A stretch of DNA of 64,000 nt from an uncultured Eubacterium sp. (GCA_910584345.1 CAJTZX010000001.1:1-64000), one strand, 5' to 3'. Shown: positions 53,723 through 63,513, counted from the first letter of the stretch. The notes: generated from the letters alone by a model not told the origin. Numbers and translations: made by a program.

Positions 53723-54319
53723 ATGTCCCTTCTGTTTCTTCCTAAGCAAGAACGCTCCAAAAGCATTACGGCAAAGCAGCTCGTATTTTCATCTGCTGCA
53801 ATTGCACTAGGCACAGTCGCCTCGATGATTAAATTTGCAGATCTTCCGATGGGCGGCTCTATTACTTTATTCAGCATGTTATTTATCACATTAATCGGAT
53901 ACTGGTACGGCCCAAAAATCGGATTGACAACTGCTGTTGCTTATGGACTGCTGCAATTTATTTTAAAGCCCGTTTTTTATACACTGCCACAGGTAATTGT
54001 AGATTATCCTCTGGCTTTTGGCGCACTCGGCATATCCGGTTTTTTCAACAAAAAGAAAAATGGATTGCTTGTCGGTTATCTGGCCGCCGTAATTGGAAGA
54101 TATTTCTTTGCATTCTGGTCCGGTATGATCTTTTTTGGTTCCTATGCAGCCGATTATCATATGAGTGTACCGCTATATTCACTTGCATATAATGGCATGT
54201 ACTTAGTGCCGGAAGCTGTTCTTACGATTGCAGTATTATCCTTATCACCGGTAAAAAGTGCACTGGCACGTATGAAACAGTTTGCAGCCGAACCACGCAG
54301 CAGACAAACGACGGTTTAA
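53723..54319 (+). CDS. thiT: ECF thiamine transporter S component
   Basis: This 198-residue membrane protein with about six helices binds thiamine and works with the shared ECF energising module (EcfA, EcfA', EcfT), which is not in the window. The ThiT pattern is visible: LPMGGSITLFSMLFITLIGYW, then LTTAVAYGLLQFI and QVIVDYPLAFGALGISGFF, with aromatic residues in the C-terminal helices. GCGAGGAA lies before the ATG. It is a single-gene unit. Control is not by a TPP riboswitch here; a hairpin at the transcription start is the only regulatory feature seen. Confidence 0.9.
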   Translation: MSLLFLPKQERSKSITAKQLVFSSAAIALGTVASMIKFADLPMGGSITLFSMLFITLIGYWYGPKIGLTTAVAYGLLQFILKPVFYTLPQVIVDYPLAFGALGISGFFNKKKNGLLVGYLAAVIGRYFFAFWSGMIFFGSYAADYHMSVPLYSLAYNGMYLVPEAVLTIAVLSLSPVKSALARMKQFAAEPRSRQTTV

Positions 54320-54340
54320 GCGTACAGTTCCTAACGTACA

Positions 54341-54372
54341 AAATTCCCCCGCAAATATCTGCGGGGGAATTT
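54341..54372 (+). terminator. Bidirectional terminator after thiT
   Basis: A perfect 13-bp stem AAATTCCCCCGCA/TGCGGGGGAATTT with a 6-base loop between convergent genes. Confidence 0.8.
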
Positions 54373-54403
54373 CATTCTCGTTCTTCTATATTTATTACAT
54401 CTA

Positions 54404-55837
54404 TCAATAAGTCAAATCATGAACATAACTGATATAACTGCTTTGATCTCCATTAATTAATATTCCAATGTTCTGCTTGTTGTGGAACCATTTGCCACTG
54501 TGTGTCTCTGATCCGACAACCATATAAAAATCCCCCTGTGCCGTAACAGAAGTCTCGCTGTCCACCTGAATATAATCTTTATTTCCACCATTATTGCGGA
54601 AGCAAATATATCCGCTCTTCTTACCAGAGTGAATTTCATAAAATACACTTGCAGCCGGTGCATAACTTATCATACTGCATTGATATCTTACAGCTTCTTC
54701 TCCTGAAAAGGAAATCTCAATCTCAGGCGTCAGTTCTGGCAGATGGTACGCCGTTGGATCCGGAGAAAAACGTACGACCTGATTGTCTTTGATAAGCCCA
54801 CTTTTTACAAAACTGTCAAAATAAGTCTGTTTTTCATCCATTGTCATCTTATAACTGTATATGATCTCACCAAACATCGATGCCAGATCTTCATTCGCAT
54901 AGGACTGTGCATATTCTTTTGAATTTCCGAGAAGAGAATACTGATTGCACAGCGCCGTATAGATGCGGTACTGATAATCCATCATACTGTTAATCGCAGC
55001 TTCAACCGCCGTCTCTCCCTCTACGCCGTTTCCGGTATTGCCCGAGAGCCCTGCCGCCAGCAGCTTATCTTTTAATTCCGTAATCTCAGAAGGCTCTACA
55101 AAACTATTATTTTGAATATCACCGCCTTCCACCAGCTGGCTGTAAATATCTGCAATCTCTGAATCTGACATCGTGCTGACTGTCCGGTCTGATAAGTCCA
55201 AAACATAATGGCTAAGCCCTTCCTTCACATCTTTTTCCGCTTCTTCTTCGGTCTGTCCGACAACACTGAAATAGTACGAATACAACTGCATTTTCAGCTC
55301 AGCCTGATTTTTCGCATATGCAATCACCATATTGCGCCGAATATCTCCGTTATTATCGCCGCTGTTGTTGAAAGAAAACAGCCGCGGAGCAAAGATACTG
55401 AATACAACGACACATGCTACAATCACGACCCCGATCGCAAAATTACGCGGCGTAAATATCTGAAACTTTTCCTTTTCCGTGCCGTCTGTGCTGCTTTGCA
55501 CTCTTTTCGCCGGCTTCTCACTTTTTCTGCGCGCCTTCTTTTCCCGTTTTTCTTTTCTGTCCTTCTTCTCAGTTTGTGTACCCGTATCAGATAACGGCGC
55601 ACCTGTTACTCCGGCTGCCTTTTCCAGTTTTACTACGAATTTCTTTCCATAAGGCGATCGGAACGTCTCCGGGTGTGCCTTAATCGAAGCAAGAATTTTT
55701 TTCGCCTGCTGCGTGTCATCCACATTATATTTGTCCACAAGTCCTTTAATTCTTTTCAAATCTGCAGCAGCTTCGCGATATTCCTGCTCTGTTTCAAATT
55801 CAAGATCTCCTAATTTATATTTCTTTTCCTGTGCCAT
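54404..55837 (-). CDS. Single-pass membrane protein of unknown function
   Basis: This 477-residue protein has a cytoplasmic N-terminal part starting with a short helical domain (KYKLGDLEFETEQEYREAAAD, about 1-75). A highly basic linker rich in Lys, Arg and Glu (about 88-120), one membrane helix (about 133-152) and an extracellular region of about 320 residues follow. The outer part is helical at first and beta-rich at the end. I recognise no family. It starts 7 bases after the cyclic-di-GMP regulator gene, so the two are very likely cotranscribed, and it may be an effector or sensor for that regulator. Confidence 0.6.
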   Translation of the reverse strand: MAQEKKYKLGDLEFETEQEYREAAADLKRIKGLVDKYNVDDTQQAKKILASIKAHPETFRSPYGKKFVVKLEKAAGVTGAPLSDTGTQTEKKDRKEKREKKARRKSEKPAKRVQSSTDGTEKEKFQIFTPRNFAIGVVIVACVVVFSIFAPRLFSFNNSGDNNGDIRRNMVIAYAKNQAELKMQLYSYYFSVVGQTEEEAEKDVKEGLSHYVLDLSDRTVSTMSDSEIADIYSQLVEGGDIQNNSFVEPSEITELKDKLLAAGLSGNTGNGVEGETAVEAAINSMMDYQYRIYTALCNQYSLLGNSKEYAQSYANEDLASMFGEIIYSYKMTMDEKQTYFDSFVKSGLIKDNQVVRFSPDPTAYHLPELTPEIEISFSGEEAVRYQCSMISYAPAASVFYEIHSGKKSGYICFRNNGGNKDYIQVDSETSVTAQGDFYMVVGSETHSGKWFHNKQNIGILINGDQSSYISYVHDLTY

Positions 55838-55844
55838 AAATCAA

Positions 55845-58800
55845 TCAATTCCCTTCATAAATATACCACTGATTTTTCCCTCTGCATTTCGCTTTATGTA
55901 AAGCATCGTCCGCATGTTCCATCAGTTCCATAAACGATTCCTGCCCGCTTCCGGCAGTCGTGACTGCGATTCCGACAGAAAATTCCAATTCGATTTCATT
56001 TTGAATCATCAGATGCATCTCCTGCAGCAGATTCGTACACTTTTGTTCGATAAACTCCCGCGATGGCACATCCATAACAAATACAATAAATTCATCTCCG
56101 CCATAACGGGCCAGAATATCACTTTTACGAAAACAGCTGCGCAGCCAGTCGGCAAATCTCTGAATCCCTTTGTCTCCTGCCTCTTGCCCAAAGCAATCAT
56201 TAATCTGTTTAAAATTATCAATATCAATAAACAAAAGCGCCTGAAGCCCTTCTTTTTGCTGCAATGCGTCATGAATCATCCTGCCTGCCGTATTTCGGTT
56301 GTACAGCCCTGTCAGATAATCATGCTGCTCCTGCGTATCTGTCTTTTGCGCACTTTGCAAAACTTCACCAACACGTTTTTGCGATTCCAGCACGTTACAG
56401 ACTCTTCGTATAACTACTTCCGGTATAAACGGTTTTACAACATAATCATTTGCTCCCATGGACAACGCATTAATCTGCTGCTGTCTGGAATCATCTGCCG
56501 TAATAATAATCACCGGTATATGTGCAATCGAAAGATCTTCTCTTTTACGCTGCAAAAATTCTCTGCCATCCATCACCGGCATCCTGACATCCAGCAATAT
56601 CAAATCAATATGCGCACTGTTTTGCTTTGCGATTTTCAAAGCCTCTTTCCCATCCGCCGCTTCTAATATATTATACTCGCTTTCAAACATAATACGCAAA
56701 ATCTGACGGTTCATAACCATATCATCTACAATTAAAATCGTTTCAACTTTACTTTCAGAAGAAAGAATTGCTTTTCGGTATTTGCGCAGCTCCCGTTCAA
56801 TCTCCTTCTGATCTGTAATATCTGTCATGGTTGCAAATATCACGCTCCGTTTTCCAACCGAACGGACATATTTGAGGCTCATCTCAATCCACTTTTCTGT
56901 ACCTTTTTCATTTGTATAACTGAATTCACACCGTGCCGCTCTTTTCGACGCGGATACCGTCTCAAAAGCCGCAAATACTGCCCCGCGGCAAGACTCATCC
57001 ACAGCATTATGGATACCGTTTCCAATCTGGTCTAAATCACTGTATCCAAACAAATCATAATAAGCATTATTGACACGTATCGTATCTATTATTTTTTCTA
57101 CAGGCACATATTCAAAAATTGCAACTGCCTGTAGCATATTGCTAAATAACAATTCCATCTGAGAAGACAAATCCCATAGCTGATCCGCATGGTCCTGTCT
57201 GTCGTCTGCCTCTTCTTTATGAAACGCAAAACGATCAAACGCCAGCCGTTCATACTCAGCTACCGGCATCGGTTTTGCAAAATAATATCCTTGTACAAAC
57301 TCACAACCGATACTCCGCAAAAAAGCAACCTGTGATTCTTTTTCCACACCTTCTGCAATCACAGGCATATCCAGCCATTTTGCCATCCGTACTACCGAAG
57401 CCAAAATATTTTCCCCTCGTCCTGGCACTTCCGAATCCGATAAAAACTTCATATCTATCTTTAGTATATCCACGACAATATCTTTTAACGTATTTAACGA
57501 CGAATATCCGCTTCCAAAGTCATCCATCAAAATACAAAATCCGTACTCCTGAAGCTTTGCCATTGTCTTTTTTATTCTTTCCGGATTACTCGTATAGGCG
57601 CTTTCTGTCAGTTCAAGCTGAAGCAGCCTTGGTTCGATCTGATACCGCTGTACAAGCTCCAGAATCACTTCTGCAAGCTTATGATTATACAGACTGACTC
57701 TGGATATATTTACAGAAACCGGAAACGGACGCTTTCCCTCATCCAGCCATTTGCGAATCATCTGGCAAGTATGTTCCCATACATAATAATCCAATTTGAC
57801 AATAAAACCATTCCGCTCAAATACAGGAATAAACTCACCCGGCGGCACCATCCCGTTTCCCGGCACCATCCAGCGCACGAGCACCTCACCACCGTTAATC
57901 ATATTTGTATGCAGATCATATTTTGGTTGGATATACAATACAAACTGCTCACTGGCCAGAGCATTTTTCATCGTATTGATAATCTTTTGCTCCTTTATGA
58001 TCTGCTCGCTCATAGAAGCTTCATAAAAGGAATAGTTTCTTATGTAATTACCTTTGCATTGTTTTGCCGCAAGATTTGCCCTGTCACTAATCATAACAAT
58101 CTGCTCACTGAAATCCTCGGCGATACAGATTCCAAATACAGGCACAAGAACATGTTCCATCTGATACTGGTTCATATTCTCCCGTATTCTTTCGATCACC
58201 CGCACTACCGACTGTTTATCCTTAAACGGCATGCAAAAACAGAACACATCTGCCCGGTATCTGCCATAAGTAAAATGCTCAAATTCTTCTGCCAGGCATG
58301 CAAGCTGGTCTGCAATATACTGCAAAAGGCGGTCTGCTTCATCCATTCCATAAAACTGATTCACCAGATGGAACTGATAAATGTCAAAATGAATAAATGC
58401 AAAAGCTTTCCCAGGATTACGGCTCAGCATCTCTTTTGTCCTGCGCAAAAACATCTGCTTATTATAAATTCCTGTCAATTCATCATATTCACGCACCTGA
58501 TGCATCTGCTTAAATCTACGCAGTTCTTTTCGTTCTATGACATTTTTAACACGAAATCGTATCACAGCCGGATCATACGGCCTTTGGATAAGCTCCCAAA
58601 TACCCATCCGCAAGCTCTCCAACTCACTTTCCCTGTTATCAGCGTCAACTGATCCAATGATGGGAATACTATCAATCCGCGCATCTTCTTGCCATCGCCT
58701 TAATACTTCATATCCGTCTAGCCGTTCGCAGTCATCCAAATCCAAAATAACTGCCGCAATCTGCTGTCCATACTTATACATCAGCTCTAACGTCTGATCC

Positions 58801-58904
58801 ACACTGTCTGTTTCCAACAACTCATATTCGTTTTGTAATATATGTGTTAAAGTACGCCGGTTGATTTCCTGACTATCTGCCATCAGTATGATATTCTTTG
58901 TCAT
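55845..58904 (-). CDS. Six-domain cyclic-di-GMP regulator (REC-GGDEF-EAL-PAS-REC-GGDEF)
   Basis: This 1019-residue cytoplasmic protein holds six domains in order. REC1 (about 1-125) keeps the Asp of VILDLDD but has lost the conserved Lys. GGDEF1 (about 140-290) has a degenerate GRYRADVF site. The EAL domain (about 300-555) is intact, with EVLVRW, LELTES, MDDFGSGYSSL, DILKID and AEGVE. A PAS domain (about 590-710) follows. REC2 (about 725-845) is complete, with IVDD, LLDVRMP and VKPF. GGDEF2 (about 870-1018) has the canonical RYGGDEF. It can plausibly both degrade and make cyclic-di-GMP. The ATG at 58904 has AAGGGGA upstream. Confidence 0.9.
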   Translation of the reverse strand: MTKNIILMADSQEINRRTLTHILQNEYELLETDSVDQTLELMYKYGQQIAAVILDLDDCERLDGYEVLRRWQEDARIDSIPIIGSVDADNRESELESLRMGIWELIQRPYDPAVIRFRVKNVIERKELRRFKQMHQVREYDELTGIYNKQMFLRRTKEMLSRNPGKAFAFIHFDIYQFHLVNQFYGMDEADRLLQYIADQLACLAEEFEHFTYGRYRADVFCFCMPFKDKQSVVRVIERIRENMNQYQMEHVLVPVFGICIAEDFSEQIVMISDRANLAAKQCKGNYIRNYSFYEASMSEQIIKEQKIINTMKNALASEQFVLYIQPKYDLHTNMINGGEVLVRWMVPGNGMVPPGEFIPVFERNGFIVKLDYYVWEHTCQMIRKWLDEGKRPFPVSVNISRVSLYNHKLAEVILELVQRYQIEPRLLQLELTESAYTSNPERIKKTMAKLQEYGFCILMDDFGSGYSSLNTLKDIVVDILKIDMKFLSDSEVPGRGENILASVVRMAKWLDMPVIAEGVEKESQVAFLRSIGCEFVQGYYFAKPMPVAEYERLAFDRFAFHKEEADDRQDHADQLWDLSSQMELLFSNMLQAVAIFEYVPVEKIIDTIRVNNAYYDLFGYSDLDQIGNGIHNAVDESCRGAVFAAFETVSASKRAARCEFSYTNEKGTEKWIEMSLKYVRSVGKRSVIFATMTDITDQKEIERELRKYRKAILSSESKVETILIVDDMVMNRQILRIMFESEYNILEAADGKEALKIAKQNSAHIDLILLDVRMPVMDGREFLQRKREDLSIAHIPVIIITADDSRQQQINALSMGANDYVVKPFIPEVVIRRVCNVLESQKRVGEVLQSAQKTDTQEQHDYLTGLYNRNTAGRMIHDALQQKEGLQALLFIDIDNFKQINDCFGQEAGDKGIQRFADWLRSCFRKSDILARYGGDEFIVFVMDVPSREFIEQKCTNLLQEMHLMIQNEIELEFSVGIAVTTAGSGQESFMELMEHADDALHKAKCRGKNQWYIYEGN

Positions 58905-58978
58905 ATAAAATCCCCTTATCTGATTTGCGTTCCTCTTTACATAAGGGCATTCTATCACAAATTGCTCTATAATTCAAT

Positions 58979-60250
58979 TTAATTTGAAACAAGAACTGCA
59001 TAAATAGTAAGCGCATGCCCTTTTGATTTCGAATTTCGCACAATTCGTACCGTATGTGTTTTTTTCGTATTTGAAGAATAACAAGGGACAGACCCCGGTT
59101 TATTATGTCTTCCTCCTGAATTGTCCGCATCAATGAGCGCCGTTTTCTTTCCATCTACATAGACATCAAACTGCCCACCTCTTCCGTTAATCTGCTGCGC
59201 AAACACAAGTCCAATGCTTTTCCCTGTAACCGTAAATGTCAAATCTCCATTTCCTTTTGCAGAGGTCAGATTATTGGGAAAAATTTTGCTCTTGCTGCTT
59301 TTTTCAAATGTCCCCATTTTTTGAATACGAATATCTTCGCAGGTCAGTACTTTGGCGCTTCCATATTTTTTTGACGTCACATACGAATTTGGCGCTTTTT
59401 TATACGCTGCCTGCCCAAGCGCCTTCTGCTGTATGCTGTTTAAATAACGCACGAGAATCTCACCCGCTACCGCATAACCAAGCGCCGAAGGATGAATCGC
59501 ATCTCCAGACAGCTCCTCCATCGTATAAATACCCTTATGAATCATGTCTTTCATGACATTTCCATAACTAAGCATCGGCAAATGGTAATGCCTCCCAATC
59601 TCCGCCTGCTGCATCTGGCAGCTCCAACCATTCAGCTTCGCCATAAACAGCAGCATCACAGCAGGCTTGGAAGGGCTGTCCATAATTTTGCGAATCAGAT
59701 TTTCATACGCCTGCTTATGATACGCCGTCTTTTTATCATTTACCGCAAATTCAACAACAACAAGATCCGGCTTTTTATCCAGCACATCTTTTTGCACACG
59801 ATGCACCCCAAGATAAGAATCCGTCGCACTGATCCCTGCATTAACAAACCGCAGATCCGCTTTTGGAAATGTCTTGTACCACCAGTTTGTAAAATAATCT
59901 ACATAGGTTAACTTCTTATTCATGCTGTCGTCTCTTGTACCTCTGGACATCGTACCTTTCGTAATCGATCCACCGATAAACGCAATCGTAATTTTCTGTC
60001 CGATTCCCGCTTTGCGCATAACATTATATAAAGGCATTTCGTTCGTACCCGACCACGGACTCGCCAGCTTCATCTGCTCTTGTGTAACATATCCAGCCGG
60101 CAGATTATTTCCTTTGATACCTCCGGTTCCCCTTGCATAAGCAGTTGTAAGAGATGCCGGCAGCGTTTGCAGAACAGCCGTACATAAAATAACAATGGCA
60201 CAGATTTTAGATAACAGATATTTTGCTTTTGCAATTTTTTTTGTACTCAT
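58979..60250 (-). CDS. Secreted SGNH/GDSL hydrolase
   Basis: This 423-residue exported protein has a signal peptide (about 1-39, ending TTAYA). Its SGNH hydrolase domain has nucleophile S95 in FIGGSITKG, the oxyanion residues in RFVNAGISATDS and VVEFAVND, and the Asp-x-x-His pair in GDAIHPSALGYA. A C-terminal beta-sandwich-like domain (about 290-423) ends in KTHTVRIVRNSKSKGHALTIYAV and could bind carbohydrate. GAAGGT lies 7-8 bases before the ATG at 60250. It probably removes acyl groups from polysaccharide, for instance acetylxylan or its own surface polymer. It lies 74 bases upstream of the cyclic-di-GMP regulator gene. Confidence 0.82.
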   Translation of the reverse strand: MSTKKIAKAKYLLSKICAIVILCTAVLQTLPASLTTAYARGTGGIKGNNLPAGYVTQEQMKLASPWSGTNEMPLYNVMRKAGIGQKITIAFIGGSITKGTMSRGTRDDSMNKKLTYVDYFTNWWYKTFPKADLRFVNAGISATDSYLGVHRVQKDVLDKKPDLVVVEFAVNDKKTAYHKQAYENLIRKIMDSPSKPAVMLLFMAKLNGWSCQMQQAEIGRHYHLPMLSYGNVMKDMIHKGIYTMEELSGDAIHPSALGYAVAGEILVRYLNSIQQKALGQAAYKKAPNSYVTSKKYGSAKVLTCEDIRIQKMGTFEKSSKSKIFPNNLTSAKGNGDLTFTVTGKSIGLVFAQQINGRGGQFDVYVDGKKTALIDADNSGGRHNKPGSVPCYSSNTKKTHTVRIVRNSKSKGHALTIYAVLVSN

Positions 60251-60383
60251 AAGCAATACCTTCTTTGACCTTTTTGTTTTTGTAGTAATTATGATTGCAT
60301 GATTTTATAGGTTTTCTTCATGTATTTTCTATTTTATCATATTTTGTCACATAATTGCTATATGAACCAAAATTTTCCTGAAT

Positions 60384-60440
60384 AAAAAATACCTTCTTGC
60401 AAACCTTATTCTGTTTAGAATTTGGTTTGCAAGAAGGTGT
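60384..60440 (-). terminator. Terminator of the agr operon
   Basis: A perfect 15-bp stem (60391-60405 with 60424-60438) is followed on the minus strand by T6. It lies 60 bases after the agrB stop. Confidence 0.85.
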
Positions 60441-60499
60441 TTTATTGATTGGATGGTTTTGGCTTCATATTTTAAGAAACATATATAATAACTTTACAC

Positions 60500-61090
60500 T
60501 TAATTACAAGCAATCTTACTTTTTTCAATTTTATATTTTACAGCACCGATATACAGGGAAACCCAAACCACTATCACAGTCCATGCAACAAGTGAAACCA
60601 TTTCATACATACTGCCTAATGTACAAAACACTGCAAATGTTAAAATTGCAGCTACAATTTTAACTGTATTTTTTTTACAATGACGCTTTTCATCACTTTC
60701 AAGTTCATGGTTCACTGTTTCTACAGGAGCATATTTTAATATCAAAATATTTACTATTACAAGGACTCTCCATGCGATATCTATCGGCAACATGTAAATA
60801 TCCGAAACTATCATCACCGCTGTTTGTACAATAACCGAACATAAATAACATGACCAAAAATTATTTAAATGAACTCCACCTGCATAAGTCCGCAGCAAAA
60901 CAAAGATACACGTAAATACAATAAATTCCAAAATCATATGCAAATACAACGCTATGGCCAAACAGGTAATAAAACAACAAAACATTTCCAAACCAATCTG
61001 GAATCCATATTGATATAATGCATATAAATCTGCCGAAACGACACCAGATTTAATAACATAACCTGTAAATTTATCCGATAACCATTTCAT
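60500..61090 (-). CDS. agrB: AgrB-type peptide-processing membrane endopeptidase
   Basis: This 196-residue protein of the accessory gene regulator B family has four to six membrane helices. H74 and C81 in RTYAGGVHLNNFWSC have the same 7-residue spacing as the catalytic His77 and Cys84 of S. aureus AgrB. It cuts the C-terminal tail from the AgrD precursor and forms the thiolactone ring. Its ATG overlaps the agrD stop (TAATG), so the two are translated together. It is the last gene of the operon. Confidence 0.92.
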   Translation of the reverse strand: MKWLSDKFTGYVIKSGVVSADLYALYQYGFQIGLEMFCCFITCLAIALYLHMILEFIVFTCIFVLLRTYAGGVHLNNFWSCYLCSVIVQTAVMIVSDIYMLPIDIAWRVLVIVNILILKYAPVETVNHELESDEKRHCKKNTVKIVAAILTFAVFCTLGSMYEMVSLVAWTVIVVWVSLYIGAVKYKIEKSKIACN

Positions 61091-61242
61091 TATTTAGTAT
61101 CTTTAAACTTTCTCAATGCATCCGGTATCTTAGGCTGATGATAAATATAGCAACAAGCACTATCTGCTGATAATTTGCCAAGTTTCAGGGATAAGTTTGC
61201 CAATATTTTTGCTGGTTGAGTTTTTACATTTTTTGATTTCAT
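61090..61242 (-). CDS. agrD: AgrD-type cyclic autoinducer peptide precursor
   Basis: This 50-residue precursor has an amphipathic N-terminal leader (MKSKNVKTQPAKILANLSLK) and a signal segment around SACCYIYHQ. The tail PKIPDALRKFKDTK matches the conserved charged AgrD C-terminal region (PxxPxxLxK). Two adjacent cysteines (C30, C31) are both possible ring-forming residues. AGGAGA lies 8 bases before the ATG. It is placed between the kinase and agrB genes, as expected for an AgrB substrate. The mature peptide ends are not readable from sequence alone. Confidence 0.9.
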   Translation of the reverse strand: MKSKNVKTQPAKILANLSLKLGKLSADSACCYIYHQPKIPDALRKFKDTK

Positions 61243-61270
61243 AATCAGAATCTCCTTTCATTTATCTTCA

Positions 61271-61298
61271 TTTATAAAATACCACAAATAATTGCCAA
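61271..61298 (-). promoter_or_regulatory. Promoter of agrDB
   Basis: TTGGCA (61293-61298, minus strand), 16-base spacer, TATAAA (61271-61276). A second possible promoter, TTGACT-N17-TGTAAT, lies at 61407-61435. An internal promoter would let agrDB be made independently of the regulator genes. Confidence 0.55.
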
Positions 61299-61347
61299 AA
61301 TTATTTTCTTGTAAAAAATCCGAGATTTCAGGTAACTTTTTTTCAAA

Positions 61348-61428
61348 TTCTAACTATCTTAGGCAAATGTACAAATACTTCTTTACATATATTTTTAAAA
61401 ATGTAAATTACAGTTCCATCTAACTATG
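61348..61428 (-). promoter_or_regulatory. Candidate LytTR (AgrA) binding boxes
   Basis: Two minus-strand copies of ATAGTTAGA lie at about 61348-61357 and 61419-61428 between agrC and agrD. They resemble the AgrA box ACAGTTAGG. Their spacing is wider than the usual 21-base repeat, so this is tentative. Confidence 0.35.
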
Positions 61429-61491
61429 AAGTCAAGAATCACTCTATTATTTTATTATTTCATTTTATTTATACAATCTAAATTTACTTTT

Positions 61492-62793
61492 CTAATTTCC
61501 GTATAATAATACTTGTACTTTAAACTTCCCTGGTATAGAATCTTCAATAATCACTGTACCATGATATTTAGCTACCGCTCGATTCACAGAAGCCAAACCA
61601 ACTCCATGATTTCTTGCATCCGGTTTAGTAGATTTTAACCTATTACCCTTTAATTTTTCTAACTGACCTTTATAATTATTCTCCATGAATAAAAATAAAT
61701 TATTTTTATCATATTTGATTCTAATTTTTATATATCTTTTTCCCTCTGCTTTTTGTGCTGCTTCTACTGCATTTTCCAATAAATTTCCAAGAACCAGGCA
61801 CACATCTGCGCCCTTAAACGGCATTGTCATTGGTGTACAAATATCAGCCGAAAATTCTATATTTCTTTTTTGTGCATTCACATACCAATATCCAATCAAT
61901 GAATCAATTACAATATTTCCACTGTTCGAAATAGCAGCTATACTCATCCCTCCTTCGTCCATAATTTCATTGACAAAGCTAATAATTTTTTTACATTCTT
62001 TATTTTTAGCATAAGCAAGTATTGATATGAGATTATTTTTCATATTATGCTTTTCATCCCTTAACTTCATTGTTGCCATTTCTTGTTCTTTCTGATGATG
62101 CTCGCACAACTCCAATTGCTTTTCATAAACAGATGTTATTCGTCTTAATTGCAAATCATCAGCCAGATTCATATAAATATAAAATATGAGTACATTCATT
62201 CCCAGCAAAATAATCACAGTAAACGCTGAATCGTATCGGGCATATTCATCATCCACAGTAAGACTAAGCATAAATATATTATTCATGATATAAATGCTTC
62301 CTATCGGAACCAACACAAGCATTATGCTATATCTAACAGGCATCTCTTTAATTTCATCAACGGTAAATACTTTTTTTAACGCAATAATTACAATAAAAAA
62401 GAACATTTTAGAAATAAAGGAGCCTACAGGCTGAACCATGGCATATTTTTCACAATAAATCACCAATATGTAATTACATAAAGTTTCCATTAACATCCAT
62501 ATAGCGTTGAACACAATCACAAAAACAAGCTTATTCCAATACACCCCTTCATAAGCTATTATAGCTGCCAAAAAAGATATAACAATCGTAACAGCAATAT
62601 TACCATATGCAGGAAAACAAACAAATATTGGTATTATAAACTGCCACATTGCAAAAACCGCCAGTCCGGTTACAAACAAAAATCCTTTCTTTTTCCTTTC
62701 AAAAAATATATCAAAATAACTAAGAAACAAATATACCGCAAATCCGCTTAAGAATACATACCTCCCAGATGATAGTAATTTATACATCCACAT
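61492..62793 (-). CDS. agrC: AgrC-type peptide-sensing histidine kinase
   Basis: This 433-residue membrane kinase has six to seven N-terminal helices (about 1-210) forming the peptide receptor. A coiled linker leads to the HPK10-type kinase core with phosphoacceptor LRDEKHNMKNNLISI. The GHKL ATPase has N box LVLGNLLENAVEAA and G box NHGVGLASVNRAV. GGAGG lies 9 bases before the ATG at 62793, inside the end of agrA, with a 14-base overlap. It should sense the AgrD-derived peptide and phosphorylate the LytTR regulator encoded upstream. Confidence 0.9.
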   Translation of the reverse strand: MWMYKLLSSGRYVFLSGFAVYLFLSYFDIFFERKKKGFLFVTGLAVFAMWQFIIPIFVCFPAYGNIAVTIVISFLAAIIAYEGVYWNKLVFVIVFNAIWMLMETLCNYILVIYCEKYAMVQPVGSFISKMFFFIVIIALKKVFTVDEIKEMPVRYSIMLVLVPIGSIYIMNNIFMLSLTVDDEYARYDSAFTVIILLGMNVLIFYIYMNLADDLQLRRITSVYEKQLELCEHHQKEQEMATMKLRDEKHNMKNNLISILAYAKNKECKKIISFVNEIMDEGGMSIAAISNSGNIVIDSLIGYWYVNAQKRNIEFSADICTPMTMPFKGADVCLVLGNLLENAVEAAQKAEGKRYIKIRIKYDKNNLFLFMENNYKGQLEKLKGNRLKSTKPDARNHGVGLASVNRAVAKYHGTVIIEDSIPGKFKVQVLLYGN

Positions 62794-63508
62794 AAAATGT
62801 ATCCTCCATCGAACAATACTGCTCACTGATCAGCTTTCTTCTATCTTCACTGATTGAAATCTGCTTTCCATTGTCCACTACTACAAAATTATATGTCAGA
62901 CCTTTTACATGCTTATAATTTACAAGATAAGACTGATGAACACGTAAGAATGGTACCTTGCAATCTTTTAAACTGTTTTCAATCTCATTTAATTTTGCAT
63001 ATAGTTCAAAAATTTCCTCTTCTGTTACAATATAAACTTTTCTCTTTTTACTCTCAAAATACAATATATCCCGGACTGCTACTTTATGATTCATCCTTTG
63101 AAAACTATATCGAAAATAAAAATCTCTATTGTTTATATCCTCACAAGCCGCCTTAAAACATTCTTCCATTTGCCCTTCACTTACCGGCTTTACTAAAAAT
63201 TGAAATGGATGTACTGCAAAAGACTCCCTCATATGATTTTCATAACTGGTTACATAAATGATTAAAACATTTTTGTCATACATTCGAATCCTAGTAGCTG
63301 CTGTAATACCATTTTCTTTTTCCATTTCAATATCTAGATAAATAATATCAAATCCACTTCCCTTTGTTACAGCATCTACCACACTTTCGCCATCCCAAAA
63401 TACTTCTATGTCAACATCTACAAAATTTCGCTTCGCAATGCTTTGAATAAGCATTTCCATACTTCCAGTAATTTGGATATCATCGTCACAAATTGCTATG
63501 TTCAGCAT
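62780..63508 (-). CDS. agrA: AgrA-type LytTR response regulator
   Basis: This 242-residue regulator has a receiver domain with CDDD (7-10), phosphoacceptor D59 (IIYLDIEME) and VKPV. A LytTR DNA-binding domain (about 135-240) holds RVHQSYLVNYKHVKGL. It would activate agrDB and target promoters. The ATG at 63508 follows the XRE gene stop by 5 bases; a TTG three codons earlier overlaps that stop. The order regulator-kinase-peptide-processor differs from the staphylococcal agrBDCA order and is common in Clostridia. Confidence 0.9.
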   Translation of the reverse strand: MLNIAICDDDIQITGSMEMLIQSIAKRNFVDVDIEVFWDGESVVDAVTKGSGFDIIYLDIEMEKENGITAATRIRMYDKNVLIIYVTSYENHMRESFAVHPFQFLVKPVSEGQMEECFKAACEDINNRDFYFRYSFQRMNHKVAVRDILYFESKKRKVYIVTEEEIFELYAKLNEIENSLKDCKVPFLRVHQSYLVNYKHVKGLTYNFVVVDNGKQISISEDRRKLISEQYCSMEDTFYVDV

Positions 63509-63513
63509 CTTTA

